64,000 bases of DNA from Anisus vortex. Lineage: Eukaryota; Mollusca; Gastropoda; Planorbidae. Shown here piece by piece: positions 1 to 10,800 of the stretch. Under the pieces are notes generated by a model that worked only from the letters and a program-made list of their open reading frames with translations, had not been told where the DNA came from and made no database searches. Position 1 is the first letter of the stretch. Every line of letters begins with the position of its first letter. The position numbers were made by a program, and so were the translations under genes. The DNA is taken from positions 25,382,829-25,446,828 of the forward strand of contig OX421495.1 in NCBI GenBank assembly GCA_949126835.1, read 5' to 3'.

Positions 1-1857
1 GCTACGTTCTTTGCTGAACTAACAACTGGTGATGCAACCGAGAACGATAACATTTTGTCACCAAAGCAGAAATTGGTGAAAGAACAATTGAATGACGAAG
101 TAATAATGCAACTCAGAATGAAAGCTGTTGATGAAAAGACTGCAGATGCAATGGCGGAATGTTTCTACATGAAAGATGAAGTGTTGATGAGAAAGTCGAA
201 ACCGCTCAACTCAGGTACAAACGAGTGGGACAGTATTCACCAGATTGTAATACCTAAGTGCTATCGTCAAGATATACTGCGTATGGCGCATGATCTTCCT
301 TTCGCTGGTCACATGGGAGTCCGGAAAACGCACCACCGTATCCTCCCTTACTTCTACTGGCCAGGACTGAGAAGAGATGTCGAACAATACTGCAAGACTT
401 GCCACGTATGCCAAATGGTAGGACGTCCTAACCAACGAATTCCTGTCGCTCCACTCCAGCCGATACCAGCGTTCGACGAACCATTCAGTCATATACTCAT
501 TGATTGCGTGGGCCCGTTGCCGAAAACAAAAGCCGGTTTTCAATACCTGCTCACAGTCATGTGTTCATCCACTCGCTTCCCGGAAGCCATTCCGTTGCGG
601 AACATAACAACAGTGAAGGTGGTAGACGCCCTGACAAATTTCTTCACACGTTATGGCCTACCGAAGACAGTACAGTCCGACCAGGGGACTAACTTTACTT
701 CGAACATTTTCAAACAAGTCATGGAACAATTAGGGATAAGCCATAGGCTATCAAGTGCCTATCATCCTGAGAGCCAGGGAGCTCTGGAAAGGTTTCATCA
801 GACATTAAAATCGATGCTTAAAAAGTACTGTTATGAAAACGAGAAAGACTGGGATAAGGGTGTGCCTTATGTACTGTTCGCTGCAAGGGAGGCCACTCAG
901 GAATCCCTGGGGTTTAGCCCATTCGAACTTGTGTATGGACACTCAGTCAGAGGTCCGTTGAAACTTCTACATGAAACTTGGCTAACGGACAGTGAACCGA
1001 TTGGACTTTTGTCATATGTAGATAAATTTAAAAATAGGCTTTATCATGCTTTTAACCATGTGAAGATTCATTTTCCACAGATGCAGGAGCGTATGAGACA
1101 GAACTATGACCGTAAAGCTACAGCTAGAACTTTTGCACCAGGTGACAAAGTTCTTGTGTTTCTACCTTTGCAAAATCAGCCTTTAAGTGCAAAGTTTAGT
1201 GGACCCTATGAGATAGAGTCAAAGCTTGGCGAGGTCAATTATTTGATAAAGACTCCTGACCGGAGACAAAAGCAGAGGGTATGCCATATTAATTTACTTA
1301 AGCCCTATGTTTCCAGGGAAAAGAGTAAACCACGGGAGGTCCCCATGATTTCATTAGCTAGGGTCCCGACGGATTTATCTAGGATAGAATATAAGTTTGC
1401 AGAAAGTAAACTTAATAATACAGATGCCCTTAAGAGTTTAGATACAAGGCTAGAACATCCTCCGGTAGAAGATAAGGAGAAGATTATTGAGCTGGTACAT
1501 GAAAATAAGTCAATGTTTACAAATGTTCCCAGTAGGACACATGTCATAGAGCACGATGTAGTGTTAATCAATAGTGCCAGGTCTATTAAACAGCATCCAT
1601 TTGACCCCATCAGACCTGAGCATATTAAATTAGATGTTAAGTATATGTTAGAAGATGACATAGGAGAAAAATGTGATAGCAAATGGTCTACACCCTGTGT
1701 GATGGTACCAAAAGCCGACCACACACTGCAGTTTTATAGAGACCTTGGGAAATTAAGTAATTTGACAGAAACCGACTGGTATCCCATTCCCCGTATCATC
1801 GACAAGATAGAGACAAGGTCATAGCTGATACTCTATCTCGGGTGCTACATGATTGAC
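1..1857 (+). pseudogene. Ty3/Gypsy retrotransposon pol fragment: integrase followed by truncated reverse transcriptase
   Basis: The reading frame is open from base 1 to a TAG at about 1824, so the 5' end lies outside the window. It starts with an integrase zinc-binding region ending in the paired-cysteine motif CKTCHVCQ near 391-414. The catalytic core follows, with Asp at 502-504, Asp at 679-681 (SDQGTNF) and Glu at 787-789. That is a D,D35E triad with all three residues intact. A GPY-type C-terminal segment (SGPYEI, about 1198-1215) ends the integrase. About 200 codons later comes the start of a reverse transcriptase, with motifs like WSTPCVMVPK and YPIPRI at 1684-1797. Integrase before RT is the reverse of most Ty3/Gypsy elements and matches the Gmr1-like group. 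The RT breaks off near 1800, and DTLSRV, the usual end of RNase H, follows in another frame at 1827-1844 with a TGA at 1854. The RT palm and most of RNase H are therefore deleted. GACAAG occurs on both sides of the junction (1801 and 1812). The copy cannot be autonomous. Confidence 0.9.
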
Positions 1858-3571
1858 TGAATAACCCATACTTCTTTTTCAGATCATCTCACTTATTCAT
1901 TAAGAATGTGTCATGATAACCTATCATTCGTTTGAATTTTGATTATGGAATACCTATAGAATACTTGTATCATACAGAAGTCAAGTCTTTTGAAAGTATT
2001 AATAATTCTTATAATCATGTATAATATTGATGTTCTGATATATTTTAAATTCATTTGATTATGGAAAAGAAATTCCATTTAAATGTTGATGCATGATGCA
2101 ATAAATATATTATATGCACGTATTTACTTGATATGGATGGATAAAAGTAATTGTCATCACATGCAATTAAGTGGGAAAACTTTGAGCTAGTTGATTTATT
2201 ATCTTGTTTTATTTTAGTTAATGAATGGAACTAAATAATAATATGTTCAATTTTTATCTTAGAAAGAGATGTAATATCAATTGGTATAAATTAATAGATA
2301 ATATTGGAAATCTATTGCTAAATTGTTATATCATGGTAATAGAATGGCAAAAACTAGTGGATATTCACTATGTTGTATAGGTTGTTATATATTCCATATA
2401 TCCGGGAATGGAGGGAAACAAAGGTACCTAAAGGTGTGCACTCATTCAACCCTGAACAATCTTTTATATTAAACTTTTAAATTTGCCAAAAACGCATAAT
2501 AGTGGATTACATTTTAATATTTAGATTACTGTAGTAATCGTAACTAGAGTGTATTTTCTCCTCATATTTGAGAAAAGGGGACGTATCATCATCTTAGGCA
2601 TGAACCCTGTTAATGTCAAGTTGACATTGTAATTTAAAGGGGAAGTAACCCATAGTTTGATTCGAGTTACGTATTACTTATCTTTTGGTTTGTATATTAG
2701 AAGTAAACTGTTGAAAATTGACAAAGTTTGAGCAATGTTATATTTGTTTTGGAAATCCACACAACTGTACATAGTTAAAATAAGAATGACTAGAATATTT
2801 TTGAATTATTTGTACTTGTTGAGACATTAGTTAATATTAATACTAACGGGGAAATATTTGTCCATCACGTTATAATCACAATTACCATTGGGTAGTGACA
2901 CTTTTTATAATTTAGTTGTGCCAGTGAGCCATGTTTGCTTAAATTGTCTTATAATCTTCCATTGATTGTTGGTTATTAAAACGATAGTGTTAAGTACGAA
3001 AAATGTACCATGTTGAGTATTACTTGGGTAATTATGGTACATTATTTCTTTCATTGGGTGGGGGCGTGTCATGTATATTGTTTTTCCAAGAATTGGAACA
3101 CGCAATGTTTATTCCTCTCTCTCTCTCTTTTCTTACTACACACCATATTAGGACGTTTAGTAGGAAAATAAAAGGTTCTAGGTAATGCTGGGATTCTGTG
3201 TTGATCTCAAATTCTCAGAGTCTGGGAACGACTCATTATTTAATAGGGGAAGTTCCTATCGTTTTTGTTATGAGTTTAGTAATGATACCATGATTTTCAC
3301 CCCTACTGGTAATGGGTCTGTCCCTTGCACCACTCGGATAGTATATAATGATTTGTTTGGTCTGAAAGACAGAGAGTTTCAAAATATGTTCCTTTGAACG
3401 TTTGTGTTTGCACTATTTTATTCTAACTGTACATAATAGATATATTGTATATATTGAACATACCACCTGAAATAAACTATCAACAACAGTTACACTGAAG
3501 CTTCTTTGTCAAGTTACTATCCTATTGTGTTGTATACATTACTATAAGATTTATCTACTACCATAATTTAC
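1858..3571. other. AT-rich non-coding sequence 3' of the Gypsy pol fragment
   Basis: No coding region is recognisable here. The stretch follows the RNase H-like stop and probably includes the 3' untranslated part of the retrotransposon. Purine-rich runs occur near 2571-2582 and 2637-2645, either of which could be a polypurine tract, and AATAAA occurs near 3471. No LTR could be proved because the 5' LTR is outside the window. Confidence 0.5.
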
Positions 3572-3582
3572 AAGGAAGGAAA

Positions 3583-3739
3583 TGTTGGAATACAAATACT
3601 GAATTGTGCCCAGGACTATAAGAAGAGTTCGTGTAATACTGAAACATAAATACTAATAATTAAAGTCTCCCCTAGGACTAACGAGAATTATCAGCAAGAT
3701 CTACACAGCTCTGGCCACAAGGGGATTGTGGACGTAACA
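3583..3739 (+). repeat. Weak candidate for a short 3' LTR
   Basis: A purine run, AAGGAAGGAAA (3572-3582), directly precedes TGTTGG at 3583. A TAACA at 3735-3739 could close a TG...CA-type LTR. The candidate is only 157 bp and there is no second copy in the window. The polypurine tract and inverted termini are seen; that they form an LTR is a guess. Confidence 0.2.
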
Positions 3740-3796
3740 GTATAATGTCAGATATATATTTAAATTTAGTCACTCTAAGTGGTCAAGTATAAGTGA

Positions 3797-3964
3797 CCTT
3801 TTTGTATGCTTAAAACTGCTTTCATGTGCGATAAAATTTGTTCACAGCAGTTGTAGTTGAATCGAAATCTGAAAGTAGAGCGAATGCCTTGCTGTTGAGA
3901 ATAGCAGACGACTTTCCTAAACAGCTTCCTCCCATTTTTTTTCGCAAATAGGCACATTTTGATG
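3797..3964. repeat. Dispersed repeat, copy 1 (interrupted by a TA-flanked element)
   Basis: This stretch closely matches 48507-48640. Shared words include TTTCATGTGCGATAA, AGTAGAGCGAATGCCTT and AATAGCAGACGAC. Weaker similarity appears to resume after the inverted-repeat element (for example GATTTTACGGCAA near 5338, against 48700). No coding potential or termini were recognised, so the class is unknown. Confidence 0.6.
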
Positions 3965-3966
3965 TA

Positions 3967-5078
3967 CCATATATACTCGCTTAAAAGTCGCACTTTTTTT
4001 ACCAAAAAAATCGGCAAAAAGTAGGGGTGCGACTTATAGGCCTACACCCGACATGGTTTTTGAAAAGTTCGAAAAACATCACTACTCTGTCATAAAGTTT
4101 CCTTTATAAACAATAGGCCTATAGATGATTGAAATGCTAAATATTTTTTTTTTTTACCCCCCCCCCCCTCCGCACACATTCTTTCCTTTTGAACTTTCGG
4201 ACCAATTTTGTATTGTCGAAACGTGGCGTAAGTTTAAGGCGATTTTTGTTTTTCATAGGCCTATTGAACGCAAATTACAGTATGGAAAGAATCGTAAATG
4301 TGTAAAAGCCTGTCTAGACCTATAATGTATTTATAATATATAAGCTTGTAGTCTAGTGTCTTAAGACGCGTTTTATTTAGGACCTATTACCTATGACTAT
4401 AGGCTATATCCTACTAATAAGGCAGTGTGTAGCATTCCTGGAAAACCGCGCCATGTCTAAGCAATGTATCCAAAACTACAATCGGCCGGCCGATCGACAC
4501 ATTTCAAGACATTTCGGAAACATTCTGCGCTCAAACTTTTATTTTTCAAATCTATATGAAAATAATGCGTGAAATGTCAATAGAGTGTGCCATTTTTCCT
4601 TAGTTGCATGTAGAAATTGAAGAAAGACGGCTTATTGTCGATGGCGAAGCCAGCACACCTTCCGCGTAGCCACCAGGACTCCCCCCCCCCTATTTAAATA
4701 TTGTTCGCGCAGTAGCGTTTGAAATCATTACAAACAATGTTAATGGTAATTAGGTCATCACTTATTGTATGGCGCAACTATGAATACCGGCGCCAATCAG
4801 ACTAGGCGACATTCAGTCTAGGCTAATAATGCACATCAAAAGAATTTTTGTGTGTGTCGACCCACTATAGTGTGACTATAGGGATAGTAACTTGAGTAGG
4901 GATATTGAGTAATTTTTATGTTTAAAAGCTATGCATTTTTGAGAATTTAAAAGGCAGTGTAACCCCTGAAAGTCAGGGTGCGACTTATACGCGGGTCAAT
5001 GACAACATATAAGAAAACAATTCCTAAACTAGGGCTGCGACTTATACACCGGTGCGACTTCCGCGCGAGAATATACGG
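3967..5078. mobile_element. Non-autonomous TA-flanked inverted-repeat DNA element (1.1 kb)
   Basis: The left end CCATATATACTCGC (3967-3980) is the imperfect inverse complement of the right end GCGAGAATATACGG (5065-5078), and both ends abut TA (3965-3966 and 5079-5080). The motif AAGTCGCAC or its complement GTGCGACTT recurs several times near both ends, giving long, internally repeated termini. TA flanks are typical of the Tc1/mariner/pogo superfamily. No transposase is encoded, so this looks like a MITE-like derivative. It sits inside the dispersed repeat described at 3797-3964. Confidence 0.7.
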
Positions 5079-5080
5079 TA

Positions 5081-6206
5081 TATTTTTTTGATGTTTAAAA
5101 TTCAACTTGCAGCATTCCCTCCACTTAAAAAAAAGATACACATTTAAGAAGGTTGTAGAGTAATATCAAGCCAGTCAGGCTTGATGTGATAAGAAAACGT
5201 GATTCCACGTATTTAAAAGTCTTGACTTTGTTAAGAAAACTCCGCTTTAAGTGCTTCAATGTACATATTGAAAAGCTCATCTATCTATCTTAATATACGC
5301 CTAGCATAAAGTATATGTAGTTAGATGTTTAGAAATTGATTTTACGGCAATATATGTCCAGTTCACTGATCTATAAAAAGAATGGATGGACCCTTCTTAA
5401 TAAATTATATATATATATATAGGCCTATAGGCTATATAGTTATTGTTATTTAATTTTGGCAAATGAATTAGACACAACGGTTCGCTCGAATTATTGTTTT
5501 TTAAAGCAAAAGATGTCAGATGTATTGTCCGGATTTAATATTACAATACAAAAAAAAACAAAAAAAGAAAACAAAAAAAAAAAACATACATGAGACCAGG
5601 TTGCAGGAGTTTGCCCGTATTTAAAGAAACGATTGCCAGGCATCGATGATACCATCGCTAGGTAGGCCTATAAGTAATGCATTTTTTCAATTAAACAGTT
5701 AGACTATATGAAAGTTAAACATTTCAAAAATGAGATTCAGTTGAGCTAAACAATCTTTATTTATAATTAGCTCGCTAGAAATTAGTAGCTGGATTAAGAT
5801 GATGTACCGGGCGCGTATATAGCGGAACTGAAGGCAGCATAGATAGAAGTAGGTCGGTACTGGAAGGGTTAATAGAATCTTTGATTTTTCTAAAATAAGC
5901 TAATTTCCCCAAATATCCCTACTGCTTCCAGAGAGTTATCTACCGCTTTACACAGTTAACGAGCGTTAAAATGTTTCGCATATTTCTAATCATAATATGA
6001 TTATAATTATCTCTAACAATGTCTTACGGTGCTAACTGGGGCTGAGAGAAGTGCTGTTGGCGGGATTGCGGGGGCTGGTGCGTTAGTGTAGTTAATAATC
6101 AGGAGCTTGAAGCCATGCTGATTTATCTTGTGCTCCTAGACATCTCATTATCCTTTTTTTTAAAATACATTTTTCAAATAGCTATCCAATAGAACAACAT
6201 TTTTTT
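5081..6206. other. AT-rich sequence without recognisable genes
   Basis: The start carries the continuation of the interrupted dispersed repeat. A short (TA)n run lies at 5407-5421 and A-rich runs at 5551-5584. No supported gene, RNA or mobile element was seen. Confidence 0.5.
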
Positions 6207-6933
6207 TTCTCCAAGGAATCCTAAAACTACACAGTCTATTTCTCGACGGAATCCTAAAATTACACAGTCTATTTCTCGACGGAATCCTAAAACTACACAG
6301 TCTATTTCTCCACGGAATCCTAAAACTACACAGTCTATATCTCCACGGAACCCTAAAACTACACAGTCTATTTCTCGACGGAATCCTAAAATTACACAGT
6401 CTATTTCTCGACGGAATCCTAAAACTACACAGTCTATTTCTCCACGGAATCCTAAAATTACACAGTCTATTTCTCGACGGAATCCTAAAACTTCACAGTC
6501 TATTTCTCGACGAAATCCTAAAACTACACAGTCTATTTCTCCACGGAATCCTAAAACTGCACAGTCTTTTTCTCCACGGAATCCTAAAATTACACAGTCT
6601 ATTTCTCCACGGAATCCTAAAACTACACAGTCTATTTCTCCACGGAATCCTAAAACTACACAGTCTATTTCTCGACGGAATCCTAAAACTACACAGTCTA
6701 TTTCTCCACGGAATCCTAAAACTACACAGTCTATTTCTCCACGGAATCCTAAAACTACACAGTCTATTTCTCCACGGAATCCTAAAACTACACAGTCTTT
6801 ATCTCCACGGAATCCTAAAACTACACAGTCTATTTCTCCACGGAATCCTAAAACTACACAGTCTATTTCTCGACGGAATCCTAAAACTACACAGTCTATT
6901 TCTCCACGGAATGTAACCTTATAACTACACAGT
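6207..6933. repeat. 33-bp minisatellite, about 22 copies
   Basis: The unit is 33 bp and contains CACGGAATCCTAAAACTAC. Copies differ mainly at one C/G (CTCCACGG or CTCGACGG) and a few T/A sites. Because 33 is a multiple of three, the - strand stays open as an 11-residue repeat (xEIDCVVLGFR) across 6174-7001. No splice signals, signal peptide or unique flanking domain support a gene, and the open frame follows from the period. Confidence 0.95.
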
Positions 6934-7820
6934 CTCAGACACAAAGAAACAGAATGAAGATTCTCCATCCATAAATAAGATTGATCAATGTTTCCGTTCA
7001 TGTTTCAAAAGTCAATATTCAATGAGTTCAGATTTCGACTCTTGTGTACATCAGCTGAACCATTCATTTTCACAAGTCTCTCAGTCTAGAATTACAGGTG
7101 TTTTCACTTGCGTCTATTTTCAAACGCAGGACTAACTAGACATAAATATGTCACTGTCCAACATTCGTTACGTGTCAATGTCCAGTTTTATAAAGCTGTA
7201 AAACTTAAGTGGACAACTTTATACGCACATTTCTGATCTCATTTTAGCCTGTGCGTATTATATTTCAAGTATCACCAACCATTGGCGCATATGTTAAGTA
7301 TGGCGCGATTTTTCCAAGGCACGCAATACTCCAAATAGTGCTGACAAAGCTAAATTAAACCCTTTAAAACAAAACAACTAAGCTGCAAAGTTTTTTTATC
7401 TTATGGTATGTTAACTGACAGGTGACATGCTATTCCAGAGGCATGGCGTCGGATTGAATTTGGAAGATCTTGAGTTTAAATGTAGGTTAAAATAAAAGAA
7501 TAATTGCCCAATCACCACGGTGGGCCTTATTCTAACAAGTTCTAATAAATACATGACATTACTTAGGAAAAGAATACGCGGCTGGGCGTTATGTTGGCTT
7601 AACACTTCGTAGTTTTCTGTAGAGAACGCAGCTTCGATAACCCGAACTGGTTCTGAAATGGTTAACCTTGAGAATCTATATGTTGCTTGACATTTGGTAA
7701 GCAACATCTTCGTAGACAATATTAAATATTCCCATGCAGCAAGTAGTCCAGAAAAATGTCCTTGCCCCAAAAGACTGCTACTGTACTTCTTGTAACTTCT
7801 TGAGGGTAAGCCTAATGGCT
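6934..7820. other. Unique sequence, nothing recognised
   Basis: This is AT-rich sequence between two tandem arrays. A 119-codon frame on the - strand (7411-7770) has no recognisable motif and is not supported as a gene. Confidence 0.4.
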
Positions 7821-10800
7821 ACAAACACAAATTGTCTATATAGATATTTCTACTCTGAGTAAATGTTATGAGTAAATGTTATGAGTAAATGTTATGAGTA
7901 AATGTTATGTTATTTCTACTATGAGTAAATGTTATGTTATTTCTACTATGAGTAAATATTATGAGTAAATGTTATGCTTATTTCAACTTTAATTTCTCTC
8001 CATACAAACACAAATTGTCTATATAGTTATTTCTACTATGAGTAAATGTTATGAGTAAATGTTATGTTATTTCTACTATGAGTAAATGTTATGAGTAAAT
8101 GTTATGAGTAAATGTTATGAGTAAATGTTATGAGTAAATGTTATGTTATTTCTACTATGAGTAAATGTTATGTTATTTCTACTATGAGTAAATATTATGA
8201 GTAAATGTTATGCTTATTTCAACTTTAATTTCTCTCCATACAAACACAAATTGTCTATAGTTATTTCTATTATGAGTAAATGTTATGAGTAAATGTTATG
8301 TTATTTCTACTATGAGTAAATATTATGAGTAAATGTTATGCTTATTTTGACTTTAATTTCTATCCATACAAACACAAATTGTCTATATAGTTATTTCTAC
8401 TATGAGTAAATATTATGAGTAAATGTTATGAGTAAATGTTATGAGTAAATGTTATGAGTAAATGTTATGAGTAAATGTTATGAGTAAATGTTATGAGTAA
8501 ATGTTATGAGTAAATGTTATGAGTAAATAATATGAGTAAATGTTATGAGTAAATGTTATGAGTAAATGTTATGAGTAAATGTTATGAGTAAATGTTATGA
8601 GTAAATGTTATGAGTAAATGTTATGAGTAAATGTTATGAGTAAATATTATGAGTAAATGTTATGAGTAAATGTTATGAGTAAATGTTATGTTATTTCAAC
8701 TTTGATTTCTCTCCATACAAACACAAATTGTCTATATAGTTATTTCTACTATGAGTAAATATTATGAGTAAATATTATGCTTATTTCAACTTTAATTTCT
8801 CTCCATACAAACACAAATTGTCTATATAGTTATTTCTACTATGTTATGAGTAAATGTTATGTTATTTCTACTATGAGTAAATGTTATGTTATTTCTACTA
8901 TGAGTAAATGTTATGAGTAAATGTTATGCTTATTTCAACTTTAATTTCTCTCCATACAAACACAAATTGTCTATAGTTATTTCTACTATGAGTAAATGTT
9001 ATGAGTAAATGTTATGCTTATTTCAACTTTAATTTCTCTCCATACAAACACAAATTGTCTATAGTTATTTCTACTATGAGTAAATGTTATGAGTAAATGT
9101 TATGAGTAAATGTTTTGAGTAAATGTTATGCTTATTTCAACTTTAATTTCTCTCCATACAAACACAAATTGTCTATAGTTATTTCTACTATGAGTAAATG
9201 TTATGAGTAAATGTTATGAGTAAATGTTATGAGTAAATGTTATGCTTATTTCAACTTTAATTTCTCTCCATACAAACACAAATTGCCTATAGTTATTTCT
9301 ACTATGAGTAAATGTTATGAGTAAATGTTATGAGTAAATGTTATGAGTAAATGTTATGATTATTTGAACTTTAATTTCTCTCCATACAAACAGAAATTGT
9401 CTATAGTTATTTCTACTCTGAGTAAATGTTATGCTTATTTCAACTTTAATTTCTCTCCATACAAACACAAATTGTCTATAGTTATTTCTACTATGAGTAA
9501 ATGTTATGAGTAAATGTTATGTTATTTCTACTATGAGTAAATGTTATGAGTAAATGTTATGAGTAAATGTTATGAGTAAATGTTATGAGTAAATGTTATG
9601 TTATTTCTACTATGAGTAAATGTTATGTTATTTCTACTATGAGTAAATATTATGAGTAAATGTTATGCTTATTTCAACTTTAATTTCTCTCCATACAAAC
9701 ACAAATTGTCTATAGTTATTTCTATTATGAGTAAATGTTATGAGTAAATGTTATGTTATTTCTACTATGAGTAAATATTATGAGTAAATGTTATGCTTAT
9801 TTTGACTTTAATTTCTCTCCATACAAACACAAATTGTCTATATAGTTATTTCTACTATGTTATGAGTAAATGTTATGTTATTTCTACTATGAGTAAATGT
9901 TATGTTATTTCTACTATGAGTAAATGTTATGAGTAAATGTTATGCTTATTTCAACTTTAATTTCTCTCCATACAAACACAAATTGTCTATAGTTATTTCT
10001 ACTATGAGTAAATGTTATGAGTAAATGTTATGCTTATTTCAACTTTAATTTCTCTCCATACAAACACAAATTGTCTATAGTTATTTCTACTATGAGTAAA
10101 TGTTATGAGTAAATGTTATGAGTAAATGTTTTGAGTAAATGTTATGCTTATTTCAACTTTAATTTCTCTCCATACAAACACAAATTGCCTATAGTTATTT
10201 CTACTATGAGTAAATGTTATGAGTAAATGTTATGAGTAAATGTTATGAGTAAATGTTATGATTATTTGAACTTTAATTTCTCTCCATACAAACAGAAATT
10301 GTCTATAGTTATTTCTACTCTGAGTAAATGTTATGCTTATTTCAACTTTAATTTCTCTCCATACAAACACAAATTGTCTATAGTTATTTCTACTATGAGT
10401 AAATGTTAAGAGTAAATGTTATGAGTAAATGTTTTGAGTAAATGTTATGCTTATTTCAATTTTAATTTCTCTCCATACAAACACAAATTGTCTACAGTTA
10501 TTTCTACTATGAGTAAATGTTATGAGTAAATGTTATTAGTAAATGTTATGAGTAAATATTATGATTATTTCAACTTTAATTTCTCTCCATACAAACACAA
10601 ATTGTCTATAGTTTTTTCTACTCTGAGTAAATGTTATGCTTATTTCAACTTTAATTTCTCTCCATACAAACACAAATTGTCTATAGTTATTTCTACTCTG
10701 AGTAAATGTTATGCTTATTTCAACTTTAATTTCTCTCCATACAAACACAAATTGTCTATAGTTATTTCTACTCTGAGTAAATGTTATGCTTATTTCAACT

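Noticed and set aside
2334..2345. Alternative ATG followed by a GT donor for calmodulin exon 1 (ATGGTAATAG)
   Set aside because: It lies in the Gypsy 3' region, matches the donor consensus less well and would imply a 42-kb intron.
6174..7001. 275-codon - strand frame as a protein-coding gene
   Set aside because: It exists because a 33-bp tandem repeat lacks stops in that frame; no unique domain, splice site or promoter supports it.
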